Assembly: GCA_012515455.1 (NCBI GenBank)
Contig: JAAYYJ010000056.1
Coordinates: 1 to 33,360 of the forward strand
Source: Oligosphaeraceae bacterium
GTDB lineage: Bacteria; Verrucomicrobiota; Lentisphaeria; Oligosphaerales; Oligosphaeraceae
Length of the DNA stretch: 33,360 nucleotides
Direction of reading: 5' to 3'
In this document: positions 8,463 through 19,414 of the stretch, piece after piece
Layout: every line of letters begins with the position of its first letter
How positions within the stretch are numbered: position 1 is the first letter of the stretch
The notes under the pieces: model-generated
What the model was told of the DNA's origin: nothing
Database searches by the model: none
What the model saw: only the letters and a program-made list of their open reading frames with translations
Program-made: the position numbers and the translations under genes

Positions 8463-9569
8463 ATGAATGGGTCGGAATTAAGCAACAACCTGCGCCAATC
8501 CTGGCGGCAGCTCTGGCTGGGCATCTGCATCGATGGCTGGCGCAAATTCTTTGCCCTGCTGCTCGGGTTCATCTGCTGGTATTATATCCATAGCAGCTTC
8601 CGGGAGAAAGATAACGAGTGGCGGACCCTGACCAATGTCCCGGTCACCCTGCGGGAGCACCCGGAATTCTATCTCCCCCGGCAGGAGAACCTCAGCGTGG
8701 ATTTGAAGATCGCGGTCGAGAGTTCCGCCCGCCGGGGCAGCATTGATCCGGATGATTTCCGCCTGGAGATCAATCCCGCCCGCCTGCCTCTGACTGCACT
8801 GGAAGAGAGCAATTACCTGCAGCGGCCCTATAAGGTCATCCTGAATGTGGATGAGCATATCAAGCAGAAGCCTCCGGGGGTGAAGGTCCTGCGTTTCGAT
8901 CCCCAGGCAGTGGATATCTATTTCGACCGTCGGCTGCAAGTACAGAAGAAGGTCTATGTTACCATCCAGGGCCGCCTGCAGGAAGGCTTCGATTACCATT
9001 ATGCCTTAAGTCAGGATACCGTCACCGTCGAGGGCCCGGCCTCGGAATTGGCCGGCCTGCTGGTTATCTACAGCGAACCGCTGTTGCTCAATGACAGCAT
9101 GCAGCATGATTTCAGCACCAGACTGGGCATCACCAGCCCTGACAGCAGCAAATTCAATATCTTCCCGGACAACGTCGAGGTCACAGTCAGCATCGAGGAT
9201 AAAAAAAGCATCATCAGCCAAAAATTTCCCGCGGTGAAGTTGTCTCTGTTGTACCCCAGCCGCAGCCACCTGCGCCTGAGCAGCCCGCTGCCGGACAGCG
9301 TGGAGGTGATTCTGCGCGGGCAGCGGGAGGCGATGAACGCCCTAAAGGTGGAGCAGCTGAGTGCATTTCTGGATTTGACCCCCCTCACTGCACCGGGCAC
9401 TTATAACGATTTGCCGGTGCAATTCATCGGCATGGCCCCGGAGGTCAAGCCGTTCTTCATTAAACCGGATAAATTTGCGGTGACCCTGACCCTGGATGCC
9501 AATGCCGGGGCGGAGCCCGCTGCCCCGGCAAACCGCGCTGAAGAGGCCGCTGGCAGCAATGGCAATTGA
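8463..9569 (+). CDS. YbbR-domain protein, CdaR-like
   Basis: Single N-terminal TM segment followed by repeated beta-rich segments (VPVTLREHPEFYLP, KVYVTIQGRLQEGFDYHYALSQDTVTVEGPASEL); directly downstream of cdaA. Confidence 0.8.
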   Translation: MNGSELSNNLRQSWRQLWLGICIDGWRKFFALLLGFICWYYIHSSFREKDNEWRTLTNVPVTLREHPEFYLPRQENLSVDLKIAVESSARRGSIDPDDFRLEINPARLPLTALEESNYLQRPYKVILNVDEHIKQKPPGVKVLRFDPQAVDIYFDRRLQVQKKVYVTIQGRLQEGFDYHYALSQDTVTVEGPASELAGLLVIYSEPLLLNDSMQHDFSTRLGITSPDSSKFNIFPDNVEVTVSIEDKKSIISQKFPAVKLSLLYPSRSHLRLSSPLPDSVEVILRGQREAMNALKVEQLSAFLDLTPLTAPGTYNDLPVQFIGMAPEVKPFFIKPDKFAVTLTLDANAGAEPAAPANRAEEAAGSNGN

Positions 9570-10497
9570 CCGCACTCCGTGCTTGATTGTCACAGGTCCC
9601 ACTGCGACCGGCAAGACGCGCCTGGCGGTCGCGCTGGCCCGTAAGTACCGGGGCGAGATTGTCAGTGCGGATTCCCGCCAGGTGTACCGGGGGCTGGATA
9701 TCGGCACCGGCAAGGACTTGCAGGAGTACGGCAGCGGCGACCAGCGCGTGCCGGCGCATCTGTTGGATGTGGTCAATCCGGGCGAGGAATTCCACCTCTT
9801 CCGCTTCGTCCAGCTGGCCCGGGAAGCCATCGAGGATATCAGCAGTCGCGACCGCCTGCCGGTGATTGTCGGCGGCTCGCCGCTGTATCTGCAGGCCTTG
9901 CTGGATGGCTATGCTCTGGAAGGCGCAGGACCCGACCCGGCCTGGCGCCAGGAGCTGGAGGAGCTCTCTGATGCACAACTGCTCGAGATGCTCCGGCAGC
10001 AAGCCGCGCCGGAACTGTTGGCGCGGACCGACCTGACCCAGCGCCGGCGGGTGATCCGGGCCCTTGAGATCGCCCGCAGCGGCGGCGGGAACTTCCCGCG
10101 GGAGGGTTTGCACAATACCTTGATTCTGGCACCCAAGTATCCTCGGGCAGTCTGCCATCAGCGGATCGAACTGCGCCTGGACCAGCGCCTGGCGCAGGGC
10201 CTGCCGGAGGAAGTGGAACGTTTGCATCAACAGGGACTCTCCTGGGAAAAAATGGACTGGCTGGGTCTGGAATACCGCTGCCTGGCCCAGTACTTCCAGG
10301 GGCAGCTGAGCTGGCCGGAGATGCGGCAGACGCTGCTGGCCCGCATCCGGCAGTTCTGCAAGCGCCAGGATATCTGGTTCCGGAAAATGGAGCGCGAGGG
10401 CAAGCAGATTCACTGGCTGCCCGAGGGTGATTTTGCTCTGGCCTGCCGCCTGACTGAGGAGTGGCTCTCCGGCCAGAGCGGTTTTTGTACTCGGTGA
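9559..10497 (+). CDS. miaA: tRNA dimethylallyltransferase (start ATG 9559, overlapping the cdaR-like gene)
   Basis: VTGPTATGKTRLAVALARKYRGEIVSADSRQVYRGLDIGTGK and C-terminal RIRQFCKRQDIWFRK. Confidence 0.95.
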   Translation: MAIDRTPCLIVTGPTATGKTRLAVALARKYRGEIVSADSRQVYRGLDIGTGKDLQEYGSGDQRVPAHLLDVVNPGEEFHLFRFVQLAREAIEDISSRDRLPVIVGGSPLYLQALLDGYALEGAGPDPAWRQELEELSDAQLLEMLRQQAAPELLARTDLTQRRRVIRALEIARSGGGNFPREGLHNTLILAPKYPRAVCHQRIELRLDQRLAQGLPEEVERLHQQGLSWEKMDWLGLEYRCLAQYFQGQLSWPEMRQTLLARIRQFCKRQDIWFRKMEREGKQIHWLPEGDFALACRLTEEWLSGQSGFCTR

Positions 10498-10540
10498 GAA
10501 TTCCTGTCGATTATCATAACAACCCAAAAGGAAAGCATCA

Positions 10541-12901
10541 ATGCTGAAAAAAATCCTGTCCTGTCTGCTGCTGTTTACGGCTGCCGGTTTCGCGCAACGC
10601 TTCCTGCCGGATTGGCAGAACGCCGCCATCATCCTGCCTGAAAAACCCAGCATCGTGCAGGGCTTTGCGGCTGAGGAGCTGCAGAAGCACCTGGCCCTGA
10701 TTGGCGGCGTGCAGCTGAAGGTCCAGCGCGGCGGCAGTGCGGCCTTCCCGCTCTTTGTCGGGACCTTGCCGCCGGACCGGGAGCAGCCGCTGGCCCAGGA
10801 GGAGGCGCTCTGGCAGAGCAACCCGCAGGGCTGCTGGTTCGTCGGCGATGACAGCCCCAGCCCGGAGTTGACCAAAAAGGTCCCCGTGGCCGCAGTCTGC
10901 CGGCTGAAAAAACTGGGCACTCTGACCGCGGTCTACGATTTCCTGGAACAGCAGTTCCAGGTGCGCTGGCTTGAACCCGGTGATGGCGGCATCGCCTTCC
11001 CTGCCGTCACCGAGCTGTCGCTGCAGGCTGGCCAGGGCGTCTGGGTGCCAGCCATTCCCAAACGGGAGCTGCGGCTGGGCATAACCCCCTTCAAGGGTTA
11101 CAACCAGGATTTGCCCGAGGCCTTCCAGCTGACTGCCGAGCAATGGGAGAAGTGGAATAACGAAGTGTCGGTCTGGAGCAAGCGCATGCGCATGGGCTCG
11201 CATCTGCCGATGCAGTATGGGCATGCGTTTACCACCTGGTGGAAAAAGTACGGCGAACAGCATCCGGAGTATTTTGCCGAGGTTAAGGGCAAGCGTGCAC
11301 CCACGCGTCCGGCGATGCCTGATACCATCAAGATGTGCGTCAGCAATCCCGGGCTGCACCTCCAGATAATCGAGAACTGGCTGGCCGGCAACCCGCGGTC
11401 GAAGTTCATCAATGTCTGCGAAAATGACTGGGGGGATTTTTGCGAATGCACAGAGTGCCGCAAGCTCGATATGCCCCCGCCGCCCGGGAAGTCCTGGGAT
11501 TATGACCTCAGTGACCGCTATCTGTATTTCGCCAACCAGGTCCAGAAGCTGGCGGCTGAGCACGACCCCGAGGTCACGGTCTGCACTTATGCTTACAGCG
11601 TGTACCGCTTCCCACCCCGGCGCGAGAAAGCCGACCCGCGCCTGATCATCGGCTTCGTACCCAGTATGTTCTCCTTCGAGGCAACCGACAAAATGTACCA
11701 GGAATGGAATGCCGCCGGCGCCCGCCAGCTGTTCCTGCGCCCCAACTGCCATCACAGCAACACCAGCCTGCCCATGGGCTTCGAGAAGCTGATGTTCGAT
11801 TTCTTCCAGCTCGGGGTCAGGAATGGCATTGTCGGCACCGACTACGACTCTATCCATAATTTCTGGGCCAATACCGGCATTGCGGATTACATCCTGGCCC
11901 GGGCCCATTGCTACCCGGAAAAATCCTTCACCGAACTGGAGGATGAGTATTATTCCGCCTACGGACCGGCTGCCCCCGAAATCCGCGAATACTACCAGTA
12001 CTGGCGCAATGAGGTCTGGGAAAAACGCCTGATGCCCAACCGCGAGGCCATCTCGGAAAAGGGCAGGTACGGAAATTTCCGGCGCGGGCTGATGTGGGAT
12101 TTGCATAAGTATTACTCGGAGCAGGATTTCGCCCTGATGGACCGCATCCTGGACCGGGCTGCCGCCCGGGGCGGCCTGAGTGCTCAAATCACGGCGCGGC
12201 TGCAGCGCCTGCGCTTGGCCAATCAGCATAATCTGCTGCTGTACAAGGCCATCACCGCACCAGTGGAGCAGAAGTTTACCCGCTCCCGCGAATTGCTGGC
12301 CTTCCGGCTGGCCAATAAGGACAACCTGAATCTTGACTGGCGCTCGCAACTGGTCCGCATCGAGCGCAGCTTCGGCGACCTGGCCGGCACCTATGCCATC
12401 TGGAATTACCGCGACTATACCGCCTTTCAGACCCTGCCCGAAAAGTGGTTCTTCAAAATCGACCCCGAAGACCAGGGGCTGAAGGAAAAATGGGAATCCA
12501 TTCCCGGTGGGCAGATCACTGCGACCTGGGAGCCGATCAAGGTAACTGCCGGCTGGGAGCAGCAGGAGGGTTCCGGTATGCATCCGAAACTGCTTGAGCT
12601 GCTGAAAGAATATGACGGCATCGGCTATTATGGCCAGACGGTTAAAATCGACCCCGCCTGGAAGGGCAAGGAGATCGCCCTGCTTTTCGGTGCAGTCGAC
12701 GAATCCTGCTGGGTCTGGGTCAACGGCAAGGTGGCCGGTGAACGGATCTACCAAGGTGGCGATGACTGGAAAGTACCCTTCGCCATCCGTATCGACCATT
12801 GTATCGATTGGGAAGCACCGCAGCAGACTGTGGTGGTGCGGGTGCATGACCGCGGCGGACAGGGCGGACTCTGGAAACCGGTGGCCGTGGTGATGAAATA
12901 A
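10541..12901 (+). CDS. Secreted DUF4838-like protein with a C-terminal beta-sandwich-like domain
   Basis: Signal peptide MLKKILSCLLLFTAAGFA; IILPEKPSIVQGFAAEELQKHL; NVCENDWGDFCECTECRKLD; C-terminal DESCWVWVNGKVAGERIYQGG. Confidence 0.75.
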   Translation: MLKKILSCLLLFTAAGFAQRFLPDWQNAAIILPEKPSIVQGFAAEELQKHLALIGGVQLKVQRGGSAAFPLFVGTLPPDREQPLAQEEALWQSNPQGCWFVGDDSPSPELTKKVPVAAVCRLKKLGTLTAVYDFLEQQFQVRWLEPGDGGIAFPAVTELSLQAGQGVWVPAIPKRELRLGITPFKGYNQDLPEAFQLTAEQWEKWNNEVSVWSKRMRMGSHLPMQYGHAFTTWWKKYGEQHPEYFAEVKGKRAPTRPAMPDTIKMCVSNPGLHLQIIENWLAGNPRSKFINVCENDWGDFCECTECRKLDMPPPPGKSWDYDLSDRYLYFANQVQKLAAEHDPEVTVCTYAYSVYRFPPRREKADPRLIIGFVPSMFSFEATDKMYQEWNAAGARQLFLRPNCHHSNTSLPMGFEKLMFDFFQLGVRNGIVGTDYDSIHNFWANTGIADYILARAHCYPEKSFTELEDEYYSAYGPAAPEIREYYQYWRNEVWEKRLMPNREAISEKGRYGNFRRGLMWDLHKYYSEQDFALMDRILDRAAARGGLSAQITARLQRLRLANQHNLLLYKAITAPVEQKFTRSRELLAFRLANKDNLNLDWRSQLVRIERSFGDLAGTYAIWNYRDYTAFQTLPEKWFFKIDPEDQGLKEKWESIPGGQITATWEPIKVTAGWEQQEGSGMHPKLLELLKEYDGIGYYGQTVKIDPAWKGKEIALLFGAVDESCWVWVNGKVAGERIYQGGDDWKVPFAIRIDHCIDWEAPQQTVVVRVHDRGGQGGLWKPVAVVMK

Positions 12902-12916
12902 TTCTTCGCAGGGAAA

Positions 12917-12946
12917 TGCCTGACCCCGGGACGGCTGGATCAGGCA
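12917..12946 (+). other. Intercistronic hairpin between the DUF4838-like and sugar isomerase genes
   Basis: TGCCTGA (12917-12923) / TCAGGCA (12940-12946), perfect 7-bp stem. Confidence 0.4.
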
Positions 12947-12974
12947 ACCGCAAACACAAAACTCAGGAGCAGAT

Positions 12975-13772
12975 ATGAAAATCGCTTTGTCGGCCTTGGT
13001 GGCCGGAAATCTTACTATGACCGAATTCCTGCAGCAGGCTAAGGACAGCGGCTATGACGCTGTGGAATTGTCATTGCGACCGGCACCGGAAGCCGCCTTG
13101 AACTTCCAGGTCAGCGACGCAAGGCTCGCAGAAATCAAACAGCAGGCTGCGGCTTTGGGACTGCAGGTGGCTTCCCTGACCATAGGCGCACCATCCGGCA
13201 ACCTCCTCCAGGCTGGACAGAGCGGCGACGAGGGCATCGCCTGGGCGGTCCGGGGCCTGGAGTGCGCAGCCAAACTCGGTGCCAAGGTCTGTCTGCATAC
13301 CCTGGGACGGCTGTCGCCGGAGCTCTATTACGAGGACGCATACCAAAATGCCATTGCCGCAGGCAAGAAGATTGCGGCCGCGGCGGAGAAAATCGGCGTC
13401 ACTTTCGCCGTTGAGTTCATCTGGAATGGCTTCCTCTTCAGCCCGCTGGAAATGCGGAATTTCCTGGACAGCATCAACAGCCCGCGAGTCGGCTTCTATT
13501 TCGACCCCGGTAATATGGCCGTCTTTCAGTTCCCGCAGCACTGGGTCCGGGCCTTGGGGCCGCGCGTCAAGCACGTCCACCTCAAAGACTGGAAGGGCAG
13601 CGCCTTGAACGGCAGCTGGACCGCACTGCTGGCTGGTGAGGTGAATTTCCCGGTGGTCATGCAGGAGCTGCGCCGGGCCGGCTACACCGGACCCTTGGTC
13701 TCGGAGGTCGCCCCGTCACTGGCGTCTTATGCCGATACGGCCAGCGCGATGCGTAAAATTGCGGCAATGTAA
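12975..13772 (+). CDS. Sugar phosphate isomerase/epimerase (xylose isomerase-like TIM barrel)
   Basis: LVAGNLTMTEFLQQAKDSGYDAVELSLRP...VAFEF-type VTFAVEFIWNG, VGFYFDPGNM, VKHVHLKDWKG; SD CAGGAG upstream. Confidence 0.88.
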   Translation: MKIALSALVAGNLTMTEFLQQAKDSGYDAVELSLRPAPEAALNFQVSDARLAEIKQQAAALGLQVASLTIGAPSGNLLQAGQSGDEGIAWAVRGLECAAKLGAKVCLHTLGRLSPELYYEDAYQNAIAAGKKIAAAAEKIGVTFAVEFIWNGFLFSPLEMRNFLDSINSPRVGFYFDPGNMAVFQFPQHWVRALGPRVKHVHLKDWKGSALNGSWTALLAGEVNFPVVMQELRRAGYTGPLVSEVAPSLASYADTASAMRKIAAM

Positions 13773-13787
13773 GTCAGAGGATAAAAT

Positions 13788-14873
13788 ATGCTCAAAATTC
13801 TCTTCCCCTTCCACGGTGCGGTCTTGAACCGCTGTCACGGACAGCAGGATGCCCGGGGGCTGACCATCGAGGTCTGCGGCACCGCCCCGATCTGCACCGA
13901 AGTCAGCGTCAACGGCCGCCCCGCCCGGCGCAAAGGCGAACTTTTCGTCGCCGAGGTCCTGCTGCAGAGCTTCACTACCGATATCACCGCCAGCTGCACC
14001 GGCGTGACCGGCCGCAGCGAGCAATCCGTTCGGGTCGTCTGGGATAAGAACTCCCACCGGCGCTACCGGGTCTCCATCGATGATAATTCATTTTTCCTGC
14101 GGGACCTCTGGCAAAAGCGCCCCAAGGACTTGTTCAGCAATCATTATCTGGCCATCCTGAAACGCCTGCATGATGAATTCGGGGCCAAGTACACCCTGAA
14201 TCTGTTCTACTCCACCCCGGAGAAGGATTTCGACCTGGCGATGATGCCGGACACCTGGAAGAATCAGTTCGCCGACAACAGCGACTGGCTGAAGATGACC
14301 TGGCACGCGAACAATGAATTCCCGGACCGGCCCTATCAGTATGCAAGCCCGGAAAAAGTCGGTGCGGATTTTGACCAGATCAAGGCCGAGGTGGTGCGCT
14401 TCGCCGGTGAGAGCTGCTTCTGCCCGCCGACTATCGTGCACTGGGGCGAGATCCTGCCCTCCGTGCTGCCGGCGCTCTATCAGCGCGGGGTGCGTGCCTT
14501 GAGCGGATACTTCAATCGCTACGAGCAGCGCTACAACGTCAGCAACGGCCTCGATGAGGTGCGCTGCCACTACCTCAACAGCCATGACGCATTGATGGAT
14601 TTCGACAGCGGCATTGTGTTCAGCCATGTCGATATCGTGGTCAACAGCACGCCTCTAGCCGAAATCGTGCCCACCCTCAGTAAAAATGTCAATGATCCGG
14701 ACAATGATGAGGTGATGGACATCCTGACCCACGAGCAGTACTTCTGGCCCTTCTATTTCAACTACATCCCTGAGCACGAGCAGCGCATGGCGGCGGCTTT
14801 CCGCTTCCTCCAGGACAACGGCTACGAGCCGGTCTGGCTGCACGAGGGGCTGCTGGGGGCCGAACGCGCCTGA
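13788..14873 (+). CDS. Polysaccharide deacetylase-like (NodB-like fold) cytoplasmic protein
   Basis: VSIDDNSFFLRDLW and MTWHANNEF resemble the DD and H motifs of NodB-type deacetylases; no signal peptide. Confidence 0.5.
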   Translation: MLKILFPFHGAVLNRCHGQQDARGLTIEVCGTAPICTEVSVNGRPARRKGELFVAEVLLQSFTTDITASCTGVTGRSEQSVRVVWDKNSHRRYRVSIDDNSFFLRDLWQKRPKDLFSNHYLAILKRLHDEFGAKYTLNLFYSTPEKDFDLAMMPDTWKNQFADNSDWLKMTWHANNEFPDRPYQYASPEKVGADFDQIKAEVVRFAGESCFCPPTIVHWGEILPSVLPALYQRGVRALSGYFNRYEQRYNVSNGLDEVRCHYLNSHDALMDFDSGIVFSHVDIVVNSTPLAEIVPTLSKNVNDPDNDEVMDILTHEQYFWPFYFNYIPEHEQRMAAAFRFLQDNGYEPVWLHEGLLGAERA

Positions 14874-14921
14874 CCACGGTCCGGCCATGGACCGGCCTGC
14901 ACCAGCCCAAAAATCTGCCGT

Positions 14922-15904
<983 letters not shown>

Positions 15905-15908
<4 letters not shown>

Positions 15909-17359
15909 ACATTGCAGACAGAGACAGCAGCGACTGGTTCAACCCGGTGCTGATCAAGGAACTGCGACAGTTCTTCCATAATCGCATCGTCCTGTCCCTG
16001 ATGGCATTGCTGCTGGTGGGCCAGTTGCTGGTGCTGCTGATGGTGCGGCTGGAACATATCAGCTCCGGGGAGCTCCCGGATGATCTCGGCAGTGCGGTTT
16101 TCACCTCCATCATCGTCGTGTTACAATTCTGTTTATTCCTGATCTGCGGCGTGGGCATAGCCCAGAGCTTCCTGCAGGAACGCCTGAACAGCGAGCTGGA
16201 TTTCTGCAAGCTGACCGCTCTTTCGCCCGCCCGCATCATCCGGGGCAAGCTGGGCAGCGCCTTGGTGCTGCTGCTGTTCATTCATGCTCTCTGTCTGCCC
16301 TTCGTGGTCATTGCTTATTTTTTGCGCGGCATTGCCATCCTGCAAATGCTGCAAGTGGTGGTGCTGCTGCTGCCCATGACTTTGGCGTTGGTATTTTCGT
16401 CCGTGCTGGTCGGTGCGATAGGAAAGAAAGGGGTAATTTATTTTCTGGCCTTCGGCGGAATATACTACATATCAATGCTGGTGATGGTGTTGAATGACAA
16501 CCGGTTCTGGAGCCAGGGGATGGATATGGCCGAGTGGCTGATGGTGGTCGTCATACCACTGTTCTGGAGCGGCCTCTGCTATGTGCTCAGCGTGGCTGCC
16601 ATCAGCCATCCCATGGCCAACCGGATGTTCCCGGCCAGAATTTATCTCCTGGCGATGCTCGTGCTCAGCCCCGCTGCCGTCGCCGGCCTGGCGGCTCTGA
16701 TCGATGAGCATGTCCTCGATAGCCTGAAAATCGGCTTCAGCATCACCGCAGCCTGGGTGGTGGTGATTCTCGCCCTGCTGGCGGCCTGCGAGCGCTCGCG
16801 GCCCAGCCTGCACCTCCAGAGCAAGTGCCCGCGGCATGTACTGTTGCGCGGGGGCTTCTTCCTGCTCTCCAGCGGTTCCGGCGGGGGAATACTGCTGGCA
16901 GCGCTGCTGCTGCTGTCCCTGCTCGGCTGCCCGCTGGCTCTGTCCAGCAGCAATACTGACTGGTATGAAATCCTGTGGAACTTTACCAATATTGCGATTT
17001 ATATGCTGTGCTATGCGGCCTTGGCAGTTTTTCTGCACGAACTTATGCCCCGCTTTTCTGGTCTGGCCTGGCTGAGCCTTATTCTGGTCGTGATGCTGCT
17101 GCTGCCGGCTGTAATCAGCGCCTTTACCAGTACCTTAGCGGCCCCCAGGCTGGATTATCTCACAATTACTTCTCCTTTCTATTCTCCAGGCAACACTGGG
17201 ATTTATTCTGCCTCTGCTTTGTCCGCCCTGGTGGCCTATAGCCACAGCCTGCCCTTCGCTGCTGCAGCCTTGCTGCTGGCCAGCCCAGCCATCTTCCGGC
17301 AATGGCAGGCCTTGGCACCGAAAAGCACTGCCGCGGAAAATCCATCGTCATTACCTTGA
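15905..17359 (+). CDS. ABC transporter permease, ABC-2-like (start ATG 15905, ATGA overlap with the ATPase gene)
   Basis: WFNPVLIKELRQFFHNRIVLSLMALLLVGQLL and many hydrophobic helices; the track start at 15776 lies inside the ATPase gene. Confidence 0.85.
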
Positions 17360-17377
17360 CCGAACTTGAGGAATACC

Positions 17378-19273
17378 ATGAATCTGACCTACCAGCCCGA
17401 ACGCGTCGCCCCGGAAATCGTCACCCTGCTGCAGGAATTATCGGTCGAATATCCTATTGCCCCCAATGCCGCTGGGTTGCTGCTGGAGTTCGTTCCCGTC
17501 AATAATCCGGCCACACTGCGCGTGACCCGTACCGCCGGGGGAATCCGGATCGAATACGGCAAGACCGCCGCCGCCGCCCGCGGCATCGGCTACGCCTTGT
17601 CGGGCACTGAAGCGGCCGAAGACCTCTGCTTCCAGACTTATGCCATCCTCTACGACTGCTCCCGCAACCCGGTCCTGACGGTCAAACACGCGCAACGCTG
17701 GCTGCGCCGCCTGGCATTGCTGGGATACGATATGATGATGCTCTATACCAAGGACGCTTACCAACTGCCCGGAGAGACCTACTTCGGATATATGCGCGGT
17801 GCTTACTCCATCGCCGAAATCCAGGCCATGGACCAGGTGGCGCAGCGCCTCGGCGTGGAGATGATTGCCTCCATTCAGGCTCTCGGACACTTGGAGCCGA
17901 TCCTGCGCTGGCCGGCCTACGCCGGCGTCAAGGATACCGACAACGTGATTATGGTCGACAACGAAGACAGCTACCGCCTGATTGGCAAGATGCTCGGCTT
18001 CTGGAGCGAGGCCCTGACCTCACGCCGCATCCATATCGGCATGGATGAGACACATGACCTGGGGCGCGGGCGCTTCCAGGACCTGCACGGCAAGCAGGAT
18101 GCCTTCGATCTCTACAACCGCCACCTGAAACGCGTCTGCGCCATCTGCAATGACCTGAAGCTGCAGCCGATGGTCTGGAGCGACATGTACTTCCGGCTGG
18201 GCAACAAAAACCTCAGTTACTATGATTTGCAGACCAATATCCCCCAGGCGGTCAAGGAGGCCATCGCCCCGGAAGCGCAGCTGGTCTACTGGGATTACTA
18301 TCACCGGGATGAGGATTTCTACCGCCAGATGCTGCAACTGCACCGCGGTTTGGGCCAGAAGCCGGTCGTGATGGCCTCTGGCATCTGGACCTGGGTAAAG
18401 CTTTGGTACGACCACGAAATCACCACCGCTACCGTCCGACCCTGCCTGCGGGCCTGTCGCAAGGAAGGCGTGCAGGAGGTCATCTATACCCTCTGGGGCG
18501 ATGACGGCGGCTATTGCGAGTTCGATTCGGCGTTCGCCGGTCTGGCTTGGGCCGCTGATGAGGCCTTCAACGGACAAAGCGACGACGAACGCATCGAGAA
18601 TTTCTTCGCCGGGGTCTTCGGCACCAGCTACCGCCGGCAGCTGCTGGCCTCAGACCTGACTATTACGGTCCGGGATACCGACATGAGCCCGGAGATGGCC
18701 AAACGGCACGGCATGCCGCCCTGGCGCCTGCACGCGCCCTGTGCCCTCTGGGACGACCCGCTGATGGGTATCGTCTGGCACGAATATAAGGCCTTTAATA
18801 GCAAAGTTTGGGAAAATTATGCCGCAGACCTGCGCGTGCTGGTCGAGAAGCTCAGCCCGTACCGGATTTCCGACCGCAGCGCCGGCTATATCGATCATGC
18901 CTGGCATTGCGCCAATACCCTGCTACTGAAGGTGGAGTTGCGCCTGCAATTGCTGGCGGCCTATAAAACGCGTGACCGCCATGCTCTGTCTGCAATCCAG
19001 GGGGCGAAAATCGATGCGGTGATTTCGGCCCTGGACGGGCTCAATGATTCTTTCCGCCGGCAATGGCTGCGCAGTTACAAATACTACGGCCTGGAAGTGA
19101 TGCAGATCAAACTGGCCGGCCTGAAGGAACGTTATCGCGAGACCAGCCGCAGAATAGGCGAATTGCTGGCGGGAGAAATAGATTCCATCCCCGAACTCGA
19201 GGCCGAGCCGGAAACTTTGGGCTCAACCGATACACGCTACCGCATGGCCGCTACCGGCAGCTGGTTTATCTGA
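17378..19273 (+). CDS. Glycoside hydrolase family 20-like beta-N-acetylhexosaminidase, no signal peptide (start ATG 17378)
   Basis: RIHIGMDETHDLGRGRFQDLHG carries the GH20 D-E pair; MIASIQALGHLEPILRWPAY; SD GAGGAA before ATG 17378. Confidence 0.8.
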   Translation: MNLTYQPERVAPEIVTLLQELSVEYPIAPNAAGLLLEFVPVNNPATLRVTRTAGGIRIEYGKTAAAARGIGYALSGTEAAEDLCFQTYAILYDCSRNPVLTVKHAQRWLRRLALLGYDMMMLYTKDAYQLPGETYFGYMRGAYSIAEIQAMDQVAQRLGVEMIASIQALGHLEPILRWPAYAGVKDTDNVIMVDNEDSYRLIGKMLGFWSEALTSRRIHIGMDETHDLGRGRFQDLHGKQDAFDLYNRHLKRVCAICNDLKLQPMVWSDMYFRLGNKNLSYYDLQTNIPQAVKEAIAPEAQLVYWDYYHRDEDFYRQMLQLHRGLGQKPVVMASGIWTWVKLWYDHEITTATVRPCLRACRKEGVQEVIYTLWGDDGGYCEFDSAFAGLAWAADEAFNGQSDDERIENFFAGVFGTSYRRQLLASDLTITVRDTDMSPEMAKRHGMPPWRLHAPCALWDDPLMGIVWHEYKAFNSKVWENYAADLRVLVEKLSPYRISDRSAGYIDHAWHCANTLLLKVELRLQLLAAYKTRDRHALSAIQGAKIDAVISALDGLNDSFRRQWLRSYKYYGLEVMQIKLAGLKERYRETSRRIGELLAGEIDSIPELEAEPETLGSTDTRYRMAATGSWFI

Positions 19274-19303
19274 CGCCCGTCCAAAAAGCGTGGCAATGCG
19301 TAG

Positions 19304-19314
19304 CCCCCCCCCCC
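19304..19314. repeat. Poly-C tract, 11 C, between convergent genes
   Basis: TAG-CCCCCCCCCCC-GG read directly. Confidence 0.95.
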
Positions 19315-19375
19315 GGCAGTGGCGGCCGGGCAGGGACAGGAGCAGCAGCTACAGGTTGGGTGCCGCACCAGCTGC

Positions 19376-19394
19376 GGAGCCCTGGTATGGCTCC
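19376..19394. other. Perfect 6-bp hairpin in the convergent intergenic region
   Basis: GGAGCC-CTGGTAT-GGCTCC; no T tract, so not called a terminator. Confidence 0.4.
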
Positions 19395-19414
19395 GACCGG
19401 TGCGACGGTGTGGC

